Below the pieces are notes generated by a model, which worked only from the letters and a program-made list of their open reading frames with translations, did not search any database and was not told the DNA's origin. Source: Candidatus Acidiferrales bacterium (GTDB taxonomy: Bacteria > Acidobacteriota > Terriglobia > Acidiferrales > UBA7541). From it: DNA of 36,508 bases. Positions 17,801 through 25,945 of this stretch are shown in pieces; position 1 is the stretch's first letter; each line of letters begins with the position of its first letter. The stretch spans positions 1 to 36,508 of the forward strand of contig JASHQB010000120.1 of NCBI GenBank assembly GCA_030037775.1, in the 5' to 3' direction. The translations under genes were made by a program, and so were the position numbers.

Positions 17801-19780
17801 ATGAGCTCAACCTCCTCGACACGAAAAATGGCCAAACAACCAGCGAGAGAGTCGAAGACTGAAGTGACGATGGCGGATGTCTTCGGGCCGCGAGGGATGC
17901 TGGAGAAGTGCCATCCCGGATACGAGTTTCGCGCGGCGCAGCTGGAAATGGCGGAGATCGTGGATGAAGCCTTCGCGCGGCATCAGCACGCGCTGATTGA
18001 GGCAGGGACGGGCACGGGGAAGACCCTGGCGTATCTGGTGCCGGCGATTCGCAGTGGGCGACGAGTGGTGATTTCCACGGCGACGAAATCTCTGCAAGAG
18101 CAGCTTTTCGAGAAGGACATTCCGTTTCTGCGGAAGCATTTTGCGCCGGAGCTGAAAGTGGCGCTGATGAAAGGGCGGAATAATTTTGTTTGCCGCGAGA
18201 AATTACATTTGATGGAAGGGCAGTCGGTGCTGCGCGGCATGGATGAAATCGATTGGTTTGCGCAGATCCGCGACTGGGAAAAGCTGACGGAAACGGGCGA
18301 CCGCGCAGAGCTAAATTTCTTGCCGGATGACGCGGAGCTGTGGAACCGCATCGACGCCCGAAAGGAGACTTGCACGGGGCAGAAGTGTCCGCAATTTCAG
18401 CAATGTTTTTTGACGGTGATGCGGCAGAGGGCGCAGGAAGCGGACGTGATCATCGTGAATCATCATTTGTTTTTCGCCGACCTGGCGCTGCGGCAAGACG
18501 ATTTCGGCTCGATTCTGCCGGAGTACGCGGCGGTGATTTTCGACGAAGCGCACGAGATCGAAGATGTGGCTAGCGATTATTTTGGGCGGGCGGTTTCGAG
18601 TTATCAGTTCGACGAACTGGCGCGCGACGGAGAGCAGACGCTGCGGATGCTGAACGCCGGCACGGCGGCGACACGGCGGCCTTTGACGCAGGTTTGCGAG
18701 CGGGCGCATACGTTTTTTGAAGGCTTCGCGCAACGCCAGGGGCGGTTTCCGTTCGAGCGAGAGGAGCGGCTGGCGTTTGTGGAGCGGAATCGCGAAGCAT
18801 ACGACGGCTTGGTGGCGGCGCTGAAGCGATTGGAGACGGAGTTCTCCGCGCTGAGCACGAAACCGGAAGAAGTGATGAACCTGGCGCGGCGTGCCGCGGA
18901 ATTGCGACGCGAGCTCGGATTTTTGCTGGAGAGCGACGAGAAAGGATACGTGTACTGGTTCGAGCGACGCGGGAAAGGGATTTTTTTGGTGGCGACGCCG
19001 ATCGACGTCAGCGAGATCATGCGCGAAAGGCTCTTCGGGCAGTTCGATACGATCGTGCTGACTTCGGCAACGCTGGCGGTGGGCGGGCGGTTCGATTATA
19101 CGAAGCGCCGGCTGGGAATTTCCGCGGCGCAGGAAAAAGTGCTGCCGCAGGAGTTCGATTATGCCAGCCAGGCGTTGCTGTACATCCCGAAGACGCTGCC
19201 GGATGTGCGCGACGCGCGTTTCGCGGAGAAGGCCGCGGAGGAGATCGCACGGATTTTGGAGCTGACGCGCGGGAGAGCATTCTGTCTGTTCACCAGCTAC
19301 GCGCAGATGCGGGAGATTCGCGAGCGACTGACTGGAACGGTGCCGTTTCCGCTGCTGCTGCAAGGAACGGCGCCGCGGTCGGCCCTGCTGGAGAGATTTC
19401 GGGTGACGCCGGGAGCGGTTCTGCTGGCGACAGCGAGTTTCTGGCAGGGCGTGGACGTGCCGGGGTCGCAGCTTTCCTGCGTGATTATCGATCGGCTACC
19501 GTTTGCGGTACCGTCGGACCCGATCGTGGCGGCGCGAGTCCGCGCGCTGCAAGATGATGGGCAGAATGCGTTCGCGGAATATCAGGTGCCGAAGGCAGTA
19601 TTGTCGCTGAAACAGGGATTCGGAAGACTGATCAGGTCACGGACGGATCGCGGGATTCTGTCGATCCTCGATAACCGTATCCAGCGGATGCAGTATGGTA
19701 GAATTTTTCTGGAATCGCTGCCCGAGTACGCCCTGACGCAGGACCTTGGCGAAGTCGCGCACTTTGTCGAACAACTTTAG
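17801..19780 (+). CDS. DinG/XPD-family ATP-dependent DNA helicase
   Basis: 659 aa; Walker A LIEAGTGTGKTLAYLVPA, Walker B VIFDEAHEIEDVA, four cysteines in FVC...ETCTGQKCPQFQQCF (Fe-S pattern), ATASFWQGVDVPG. Confidence 0.93.
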   Translation: MSSTSSTRKMAKQPARESKTEVTMADVFGPRGMLEKCHPGYEFRAAQLEMAEIVDEAFARHQHALIEAGTGTGKTLAYLVPAIRSGRRVVISTATKSLQEQLFEKDIPFLRKHFAPELKVALMKGRNNFVCREKLHLMEGQSVLRGMDEIDWFAQIRDWEKLTETGDRAELNFLPDDAELWNRIDARKETCTGQKCPQFQQCFLTVMRQRAQEADVIIVNHHLFFADLALRQDDFGSILPEYAAVIFDEAHEIEDVASDYFGRAVSSYQFDELARDGEQTLRMLNAGTAATRRPLTQVCERAHTFFEGFAQRQGRFPFEREERLAFVERNREAYDGLVAALKRLETEFSALSTKPEEVMNLARRAAELRRELGFLLESDEKGYVYWFERRGKGIFLVATPIDVSEIMRERLFGQFDTIVLTSATLAVGGRFDYTKRRLGISAAQEKVLPQEFDYASQALLYIPKTLPDVRDARFAEKAAEEIARILELTRGRAFCLFTSYAQMREIRERLTGTVPFPLLLQGTAPRSALLERFRVTPGAVLLATASFWQGVDVPGSQLSCVIIDRLPFAVPSDPIVAARVRALQDDGQNAFAEYQVPKAVLSLKQGFGRLIRSRTDRGILSILDNRIQRMQYGRIFLESLPEYALTQDLGEVAHFVEQL

Positions 19781-19837
19781 CTTTTTCGGGCGCGCAGTTA
19801 CGACCAGCGCGTATGGCATCGAAGGCGAGCGGAAGAG

Positions 19838-20212
19838 ATGTACGAGATCAGCGTGGACGAGAATTTTGCGGCGGGGCACTACCTTCGGGGGTACAAGGGG
19901 AAGTGCGAGAACCAGCACGGTCACAATTATCGGGTGCGGGTTACGCTGGAAGGGCGGGAGCTGGACTCGACGGGCCTGCTCTATGATTTCGTGCATTTGA
20001 AACAGATAATTCAATCGGTCATCCGGTCGCTCGATCATCGAAATTTGAACGATTTTTCCCCGTTCGACAAAGTCAACCCTTCGGCGGAAAACATCGCGAA
20101 GTACATTTACGACGAGACGGCGAAACAGATGCAAAAATCGGCAAACGGAGCGATGATTTCGGGAATCACGGTATGGGAGACGGAGAGCAGCGCGGCGACT
20201 TTCCGGCCGTGA
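19838..20212 (+). CDS. queD: 6-carboxy-5,6,7,8-tetrahydropterin synthase
   Basis: 124 aa; FAAGHYLRGYKGKCENQHGHNYRVRVTLEG and LYDFVHLKQII...LDHRNLND. Confidence 0.94.
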   Translation: MYEISVDENFAAGHYLRGYKGKCENQHGHNYRVRVTLEGRELDSTGLLYDFVHLKQIIQSVIRSLDHRNLNDFSPFDKVNPSAENIAKYIYDETAKQMQKSANGAMISGITVWETESSAATFRP

Positions 20213-20239
20213 AGCGTCGGTCGCCGGGGGCGTTCCTAC

Positions 20240-20431
20240 TTGAATCGGGCGTTCTACATTGTTGGGATTCCGGCCTTCATCGTGTCGTTTCTGTGGATGT
20301 ACTACGGCTATGGACTCAAACTGGCGCTGCCGGTGATCCTTGCAGAGCTAATTGCGGTGATTGGCGGCGTGATTTATTTGCGGCGCAAGGCGGGACAACC
20401 GGGCCCAGGCGGTCAGACGACAAACAGGTAG
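20240..20431 (+). CDS. Small hypothetical membrane protein (63 aa)
   Basis: MNRAFYIVGIPAFIVSFLWMYYGYGLKLALPVILAELIAVIGGVIYLRRKAGQPG: two hydrophobic segments with a basic C-terminal flank, fitted between queD and queE with TTG start. Confidence 0.6.
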   Translation: MNRAFYIVGIPAFIVSFLWMYYGYGLKLALPVILAELIAVIGGVIYLRRKAGQPGPGGQTTNR

Positions 20432-20447
20432 TTTCCGGCGACGAAAC

Positions 20448-21134
20448 GTGTTCATCACGGAGATATTCAAATCGATTCAAGGTGAAAGCACATACGCGGG
20501 ATTGCCGTGCGTGTTTGTACGGCTGACCGGTTGCAACCTGCGATGTACGTGGTGTGATACGGTGTACGCGTTTCATGGGGGGATGAAGTACAGCGTCGCA
20601 GACGTGATGAGCCGCGTAGCCGAACTGCAGGCGAGCAAGCCCGGAACACGAAGAGATTTGAGACTGGTGGAAATCACCGGCGGCGAGCCGCTGCTGCAGC
20701 CAGAGACGCCGGGGTTGGCGCGCCAGCTGCTCGATGAAGGCTACACAGTGCTGATTGAGACCAGCGGAGAGCGGGATGTGAGCGTTTTGCCGCGCGACGC
20801 GGTGAAAATCGTGGACGTGAAATGCCCGGATTCGGGGGAGAACGGGAAATTCAACTTCGCGAACCTGGATACCCTGGATCAGAAGGACGAAATCAAGTTT
20901 GTGATTGCCAGCCGGCGGGATTATGAGTTCGCACGCGAATTTACAGCGGAGCATGGATTAGTGGGACGAGTGCACGAGGTACTGTTTTCGCCGGTGTTTG
21001 CCGATCCGGAAGGGAAATGGCCGGCGATGGATGCGCGCACGCTCGTGGAATGGATTTTGGAGGATGGTTTGCACGTGCGGCTGGGATTGCAGATTCACAA
21101 ATTCATCTGGGATCCCGCGACGCATGGAGTGTGA
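20448..21134 (+). CDS. queE: 7-carboxy-7-deazaguanine synthase (radical SAM)
   Basis: 228 aa; FKSIQGESTYAGLPCVFVRLTGCNLRCTWCDTVYAF (CxxxCxxC) and EITGGEPLLQ. Confidence 0.95.
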   Translation: MFITEIFKSIQGESTYAGLPCVFVRLTGCNLRCTWCDTVYAFHGGMKYSVADVMSRVAELQASKPGTRRDLRLVEITGGEPLLQPETPGLARQLLDEGYTVLIETSGERDVSVLPRDAVKIVDVKCPDSGENGKFNFANLDTLDQKDEIKFVIASRRDYEFAREFTAEHGLVGRVHEVLFSPVFADPEGKWPAMDARTLVEWILEDGLHVRLGLQIHKFIWDPATHGV

Positions 21135-21152
21135 GAGCAATTCGCGATTCGT

Positions 21153-21854
21153 ATGCAAAGAGAGATGAGCGCGCGGGAAAAAGCAGTTGTGCTGCTGAGC
21201 GGAGGGATGGATTCGTGCGTGACCACGGCGATTGCCAATGAAACGCATCTTTTGGCATTGTTGCACGCGAGTTATGGCCAGCGGACGGAGAGCCGGGAGC
21301 GGCGGGCTTTTGAGGAAATCGCCGAGTTCTACGGAGTGCGAGAGAAACTCGTGGCGAGACTCGACGCCTTAGGAGAAATCGGCGGTTCGGCGCTGACAGA
21401 CGAGGGCATTCGGATACCGGAGAACCTGAGGGGAGGGTCCACGGACATTCCGGTCACGTATGTGCCATTTCGCAACGCACATTTTCTGTCGGTGGCGGTC
21501 AGTTGGGCGGAAGTGATCGGCGCAACGGCGATTTTCATCGGCGCAGTGTCGGAGGACAGTTCCGGATATCCGGACTGCCGGCCGGAGTATTACCATGTGT
21601 TTTCCGAGTTGGTGCGAGTCGGAACGCGGCCGGAGACACGAATCGAGATCTGCACGCCAGTGATTCACATGCGGAAGAGCGAAATCGTCCGGCGAGGAAT
21701 GGAATTGAAAGCGCCGCTAGAGCACAGCTGGTCCTGTTATCAAGGGCAAGAGGAAGCGTGCGGTGTGTGCGACAGTTGTCGGTTGCGCCTGCGGGCGTTC
21801 GCGGAGGCAGGATATGCAGACCCTATCGCCTACCGGGCGCCAGTTGCGAGATAA
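21153..21854 (+). CDS. queC: 7-cyano-7-deazaguanine synthase
   Basis: 233 aa; AVVLLSGGMDSCVTTAIA, SYGQRTESRE, HSWSCYQG...CGVCDSCRLRLRAF. Confidence 0.96.
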   Translation: MQREMSAREKAVVLLSGGMDSCVTTAIANETHLLALLHASYGQRTESRERRAFEEIAEFYGVREKLVARLDALGEIGGSALTDEGIRIPENLRGGSTDIPVTYVPFRNAHFLSVAVSWAEVIGATAIFIGAVSEDSSGYPDCRPEYYHVFSELVRVGTRPETRIEICTPVIHMRKSEIVRRGMELKAPLEHSWSCYQGQEEACGVCDSCRLRLRAFAEAGYADPIAYRAPVAR

Positions 21855-21888
21855 TAACCCAGAGTATCCAAAAGTAGGAGGAGTTCTC

Positions 21889-23046
21889 ATGAAGACATTG
21901 CTTTCGAGACTGGGACTTCCGGCGCTGCTGCTGGCGACGGCGTGTATGCTGGCGCCGGTGGCGCCAGCGCAGCAGTTGACGAGGCTTTCCGGTACTGTGT
22001 TGGATTTTGACGCGAAGCCGTATCCGGGCATGGTCATCACAATCACCAACAAAGGTAACGCGACAAAGTACACGGTGACGACGGACAAGGACGGAAAGTT
22101 CGTGCAAAACGGGCTTCCTATCGGAACCTACGACATCAATTTCAAGAAGGACAACATCGACTACACGGAGACGATGCAGATCAATGGAAGCATGGCTGAG
22201 ACGGGCGCAATTTTGAATGTGAACTTCAAGGATATCGCTGCGAAAACGGGCTATGACGTGAATGCCGCAAAGAAACGGGAAGAGGCGGTGAATCAGTTCA
22301 AACAGATGAAGGCGCATTTCGATAACGGCGTTCACGCCATGGATGATGCCAGCACAGCGAAGCAGCAATTGAAGACAGCTTCCGCGGATCAAAAAAACGC
22401 CCTTCAGGTCAGTATGAGCACTGATTATCAAACGGCCATCAGTGAGTTCGAACAAGCGCAGCAGGGCGCGCCGGACAAAGATCCGAACTTGCCGCTGATT
22501 CTGGGCGACCTGGGAGCGGCCTACGACGGAGCGGGCAAGTACGACCAGGCGATCGATACGTATCAAAAAGCGATAGCGATAAAACCGACGGCGGCACTGT
22601 ACCAATCATTGGGAACGGATTTGGCACGAGCGGGGAAAATGGATGATGCCGGGGCTGCTTGTGATAAAGCGGCAACAGTTGACCCGACGAACAAGAACGT
22701 CGGAGTGATCTGCTATACGAATATGGGCATCGTTCTGTCGAATGCCGGGAAAATGGACGAAGCGGTCGCGCCGCTGCAGAAGGCAACCCAACTCGATCCC
22801 AACGGCGCGGACGCGTGGTTTTTACTCGGCAACGCACTGGTCGCCGGGATCAGCACGAAGAAAGAAGGGACCAAGGACGTCTACGTGATTCCTCCGGGGA
22901 CGGAGGAAGCCTACAAGAAATACCTCGAATTGCAGCCAAACGGCCCATTCGCGGGACAGGCTAAGGAATCGCTGGACGCCGTGATGCAAATGAGCGGTGA
23001 AAAAGTGACCAACGAAATCAAAAACAAGAAACCCGGGACCCTGTGA
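21889..23046 (+). CDS. Secreted Cna/carboxypeptidase-regulatory-like plus TPR protein
   Basis: Start ATG 21889 after an AGGAGG-like site; MKTLLSRLGLPALLLATACMLAPVAPAQQ signal peptide; LSGTVLDFDAKPYPGMVITITNKGNATKYTVTTDKDGKFVQNGLPIGTYDI beta-sandwich; C-terminal TPRs (LGAAYDGAGKYDQAIDTYQKAIAI...). Confidence 0.87.
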   Translation: MKTLLSRLGLPALLLATACMLAPVAPAQQLTRLSGTVLDFDAKPYPGMVITITNKGNATKYTVTTDKDGKFVQNGLPIGTYDINFKKDNIDYTETMQINGSMAETGAILNVNFKDIAAKTGYDVNAAKKREEAVNQFKQMKAHFDNGVHAMDDASTAKQQLKTASADQKNALQVSMSTDYQTAISEFEQAQQGAPDKDPNLPLILGDLGAAYDGAGKYDQAIDTYQKAIAIKPTAALYQSLGTDLARAGKMDDAGAACDKAATVDPTNKNVGVICYTNMGIVLSNAGKMDEAVAPLQKATQLDPNGADAWFLLGNALVAGISTKKEGTKDVYVIPPGTEEAYKKYLELQPNGPFAGQAKESLDAVMQMSGEKVTNEIKNKKPGTL

Positions 23047-23053
23047 GGCTTGT

Positions 23054-23081
23054 GGCGGCGCTGCGGTTAGCGGGCGCCGCC
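23054..23081 (+). terminator. Terminator-like hairpin GGCGGCGC-N12-GCGCCGCC
   Basis: 8-bp perfect GC-rich inverted repeat just after the TPR gene stop, followed by a weak pyrimidine tract (gtccttacctttt). Confidence 0.5.
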
Positions 23082-23137
23082 GTCCTTACCTTTTGGACCA
23101 TTCGGATCACTCGCAAGCGACAAAATAAAAATAAATT

Positions 23138-23179
23138 GGATAGCTGACCGCTCGACCGTGCGGCCGGACAGTGCTATCC
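23138..23179. promoter_or_regulatory. Inverted repeat GGATAGC-N28-GCTATCC upstream of the PilZ/coiled-coil gene; possible operator
   Basis: 7-bp perfect dyad; the right arm overlaps a possible -10 (TATCCT), about 37 bp before the GTG start. Confidence 0.35.
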
Positions 23180-23216
23180 TTCTGCGCAACTCGGATACGC
23201 TCAACAGGGGGGAGAA

Positions 23217-25883
23217 GTGGCACAGGCAGCATCAACATACTTGGGAGAACAGCGGCGGCGAAGCACCCGCCTCGAGCAAGCTTCACCAGTGATCATTCGC
23301 GGCGTGGATTTGCTGGGCCAGCCATTTGAAGAGCGGACGGCGGCGCAGAATCTGAGCTTCCACGGCTGTCGATACCAGTCAAAGCACCATCTTCCCAAAA
23401 ACACGTGGGTCACGCTCGAAGTGCCTTCCGGTGAGTCTCGCGGGGAGGCCATGTGCCTGCGGGCCCGGGTGGCGTGGATCGAGAGACCGCGAACGCTGCG
23501 AGATCTGTTTCAGGTCGGCGTCGAGTTGGAAAAGGGCAAGAACGTATGGGGCGTGACGTTTCCGCCGAGCGACTGGAATGGCGGACCTTTGGCCGGCGCG
23601 GCTGTGGCCACTATGAGCGTCTCAACAGAAGCGGGCTCGCGCGCGGGGCAGGAGTCCCCCGACGCTGATCAAGAGACCTCCCTGGAAGTTTACTTGCAGA
23701 TGGCGCTGGCCCAAACGAACCGCGATTTCGCCCTTGCCGAGGACGAGCCGGAAAGCAGCACGCTGCTGGGGCAATTGCGCCAGGAATTCCTCGCGGAAGC
23801 GAGGAAGATGATTGCCGAAGTGCGCACTGTCGCGGATGAAGCGGCAAGGGAGAGAGCCAGCCAATTGTGCGATGACTTTGAGAACGCGCAAGAAGCGAGC
23901 GCCGAGGCGTTCTACAAGAAATGGATGGAGGAGTTCGAGCGTGGGAAAGCAAGTGCCAAAGAAGAGATCGCGTCGGCGCTGGCGGAAAATGTAGCCGCGC
24001 AAATCGCCAGTTTTCAGGCGGAAGTGCGTGGCGCGCTCACGAGCGAATGGGCGGAAAAACTGAGTCATGCACAAGTCGAGCGCTCGCAGTGGAAGACAGA
24101 GCTACAAGCATTGCGCGGAGAGGTGCGGGCAGGCTTCGACGAGACCGTAAGACGAAACGAAGAGCGATGGAATGAAGAGCTCCTGGAGATGCAGAGGGAG
24201 ATGGAGTCTTTGCGGGCGGCCAACGTGGCCGCGGCAGCGGCCGATACGGAAAAGGGCTCAATCGATACAGCAGAGTCGGCGAGAACCCAATTGCTCGCGC
24301 AGACCGATACGGCGCAGACGCAGTGGAATGAGTTGCTCGAATCATCGCTGGACGGCGCGGCGCAGCGTTTGAACGAGAAGCTGACCAATGCTTCACAAGA
24401 ACTGCTGCACCGGGCCGAGCAGGAAATGGCGAAGCGGCTGGCCGAGTTGCACAGGGAATCGGGACTGATCACGGAGACAAGCCGCGCAGCGCTGGACGAA
24501 TTGAAGAACGTGCTCGAATCAGAAGTGGCGCAGGCGAAAACTTCGCTAGCGGAGATCGAGCAGACAGCGGGGCGGTTTTCGGAGTATTCGCGGCAATTGG
24601 AAGCAGCAAGCCAGGACAGCTTGAACGAGTTGCGGCAGAGGCTGGAGTCGAGCGTCGCGCAGCAATGCGCACTGCTAGACAAGCGTGCCACGGAGCTCGA
24701 AGGTCAGTTTAGCAAGCGGACGGGGGTTCTGCTCGAACAGATGAGCCGAGAGACGGTGGCGCGTAGTGCCGAGGAAATTGACGCGAAGGTGGCGTCGGGG
24801 CTCGAGTGCGCAACTAAGGCGGCGGAAGAGCTCTCCGCACGCGAGGAGCAGGCGGAAGGAATTCTGCGGATTCATCGAGAGAGATTGCGGCAAGTTTCCG
24901 AACAAGTGCAGCGGGAGAGCGCCGCGCATTTGGCTTCAGGTCTGGCGGCATGGCAAAAAGACTTGGAAGGCACTCGCGCTCAGGCACTGGACCAATGGAA
25001 CACGGACCTTGAGGCGAATGGAGCGCGAGCGACTGAGGAGGCGTCAGCGGCGCTCGCGAAGGACACGGCTAGACAGTTGGTGGAGGCGGATGCGCAGCTT
25101 CTCGTGCAGGCAGAGCAGGTGATCGATACCGCGCAGGAGCGAATGCACAAAGGGTTGCATGCGATCGCCGGGAAATTCCGCAGCGAACTTGGGGAGATCG
25201 AAGCAACCGAGCTGGCCAGCACGCGGGAGAAGGTTGCGTTGGCAGCGCAGGATCAGGCTGACTCGGCCAAGAACGAGTTTGCCAAGGCGGCGGAAGAGGC
25301 GGCTTCCAGGTTTGGCGAAGTGATCAAAGAAACGACGGCGAGTGCGCTGCAGGAGTTCCGAGCGGCAAGCGAAGCAAAGGCGCAGGAGGGCCAGACGCGA
25401 CTGGCGTCCGCAGCGGAGAACGCGCTGCAAGGAGTTCAAAGCCACACGCAGAGTTCATTCGAGCACTTTCAGGAGCAGCTCGCCATCAAGATGGAGCAGG
25501 CGTTGAGGCATGCGGGCGAAACTCTGGCGCGTCAGTTTGAGACGACGCTCGAAAGGTTCCGCGCGCAAGGTGAGGCTGGGTTGGAGGAGTGGTCGGCCAG
25601 GCAGGCATCGCTGAACGAGCAAGCGCTCGAGAAGCATGACACGCAGTTGCAGGCGGCGAGCGGTTCGTGGGTGGAATCGGCTCTGGAACGGCTCGAGACA
25701 CTGAGCGAGGAGCGCGTCCATTCGGCAGTCCGCGCGACGGAGAGTAAAGTGCGCGAGGCGTGCGCCGACCTCTTCGATAGTCTGGCGCAAGCGATGAGGA
25801 AGCAGTTGCAAGGGACGCTGGAGATGCGCCACACGGCGCCCAGCGGGGAAACCAACCCGCAAGAACACCGCGCGTCCGCTTAG
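23217..25883 (+). CDS. PilZ-domain protein with very long Ala/Glu-rich coiled-coil region
   Basis: 888 aa; GTG start with upstream GGGGGGAGAAG; N-terminal RRRSTR (RxxxR) and NLSFHG ([DN]xSxxG) PilZ motifs; about 650-700 aa of low-aromatic, charged, Ala/Glu/Gln-rich helical sequence. Confidence 0.85.
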   Translation: MAQAASTYLGEQRRRSTRLEQASPVIIRGVDLLGQPFEERTAAQNLSFHGCRYQSKHHLPKNTWVTLEVPSGESRGEAMCLRARVAWIERPRTLRDLFQVGVELEKGKNVWGVTFPPSDWNGGPLAGAAVATMSVSTEAGSRAGQESPDADQETSLEVYLQMALAQTNRDFALAEDEPESSTLLGQLRQEFLAEARKMIAEVRTVADEAARERASQLCDDFENAQEASAEAFYKKWMEEFERGKASAKEEIASALAENVAAQIASFQAEVRGALTSEWAEKLSHAQVERSQWKTELQALRGEVRAGFDETVRRNEERWNEELLEMQREMESLRAANVAAAAADTEKGSIDTAESARTQLLAQTDTAQTQWNELLESSLDGAAQRLNEKLTNASQELLHRAEQEMAKRLAELHRESGLITETSRAALDELKNVLESEVAQAKTSLAEIEQTAGRFSEYSRQLEAASQDSLNELRQRLESSVAQQCALLDKRATELEGQFSKRTGVLLEQMSRETVARSAEEIDAKVASGLECATKAAEELSAREEQAEGILRIHRERLRQVSEQVQRESAAHLASGLAAWQKDLEGTRAQALDQWNTDLEANGARATEEASAALAKDTARQLVEADAQLLVQAEQVIDTAQERMHKGLHAIAGKFRSELGEIEATELASTREKVALAAQDQADSAKNEFAKAAEEAASRFGEVIKETTASALQEFRAASEAKAQEGQTRLASAAENALQGVQSHTQSSFEHFQEQLAIKMEQALRHAGETLARQFETTLERFRAQGEAGLEEWSARQASLNEQALEKHDTQLQAASGSWVESALERLETLSEERVHSAVRATESKVREACADLFDSLAQAMRKQLQGTLEMRHTAPSGETNPQEHRASA

Positions 25884-25903
25884 GAACAATCCTTCAGAGG
25901 TTC

Positions 25904-25920
25904 GGAGCGCGACGCGCTCC
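25904..25920. terminator. Possible bidirectional terminator hairpin GGAGCGC-GAC-GCGCTCC
   Basis: 7-bp perfect stem with 3-nt loop between the convergent PilZ/coiled-coil and aminotransferase genes; lacks a clear T-tract. Confidence 0.4.
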
Positions 25921-25945
25921 AGCTGCATCGTCGCCGTCAGTAGCC

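Noticed and set aside
18311-19363. 350-aa minus-strand ORF opposite the DinG-family helicase
   Set aside because: Arg/Gln/His-rich antisense shadow with no domain.
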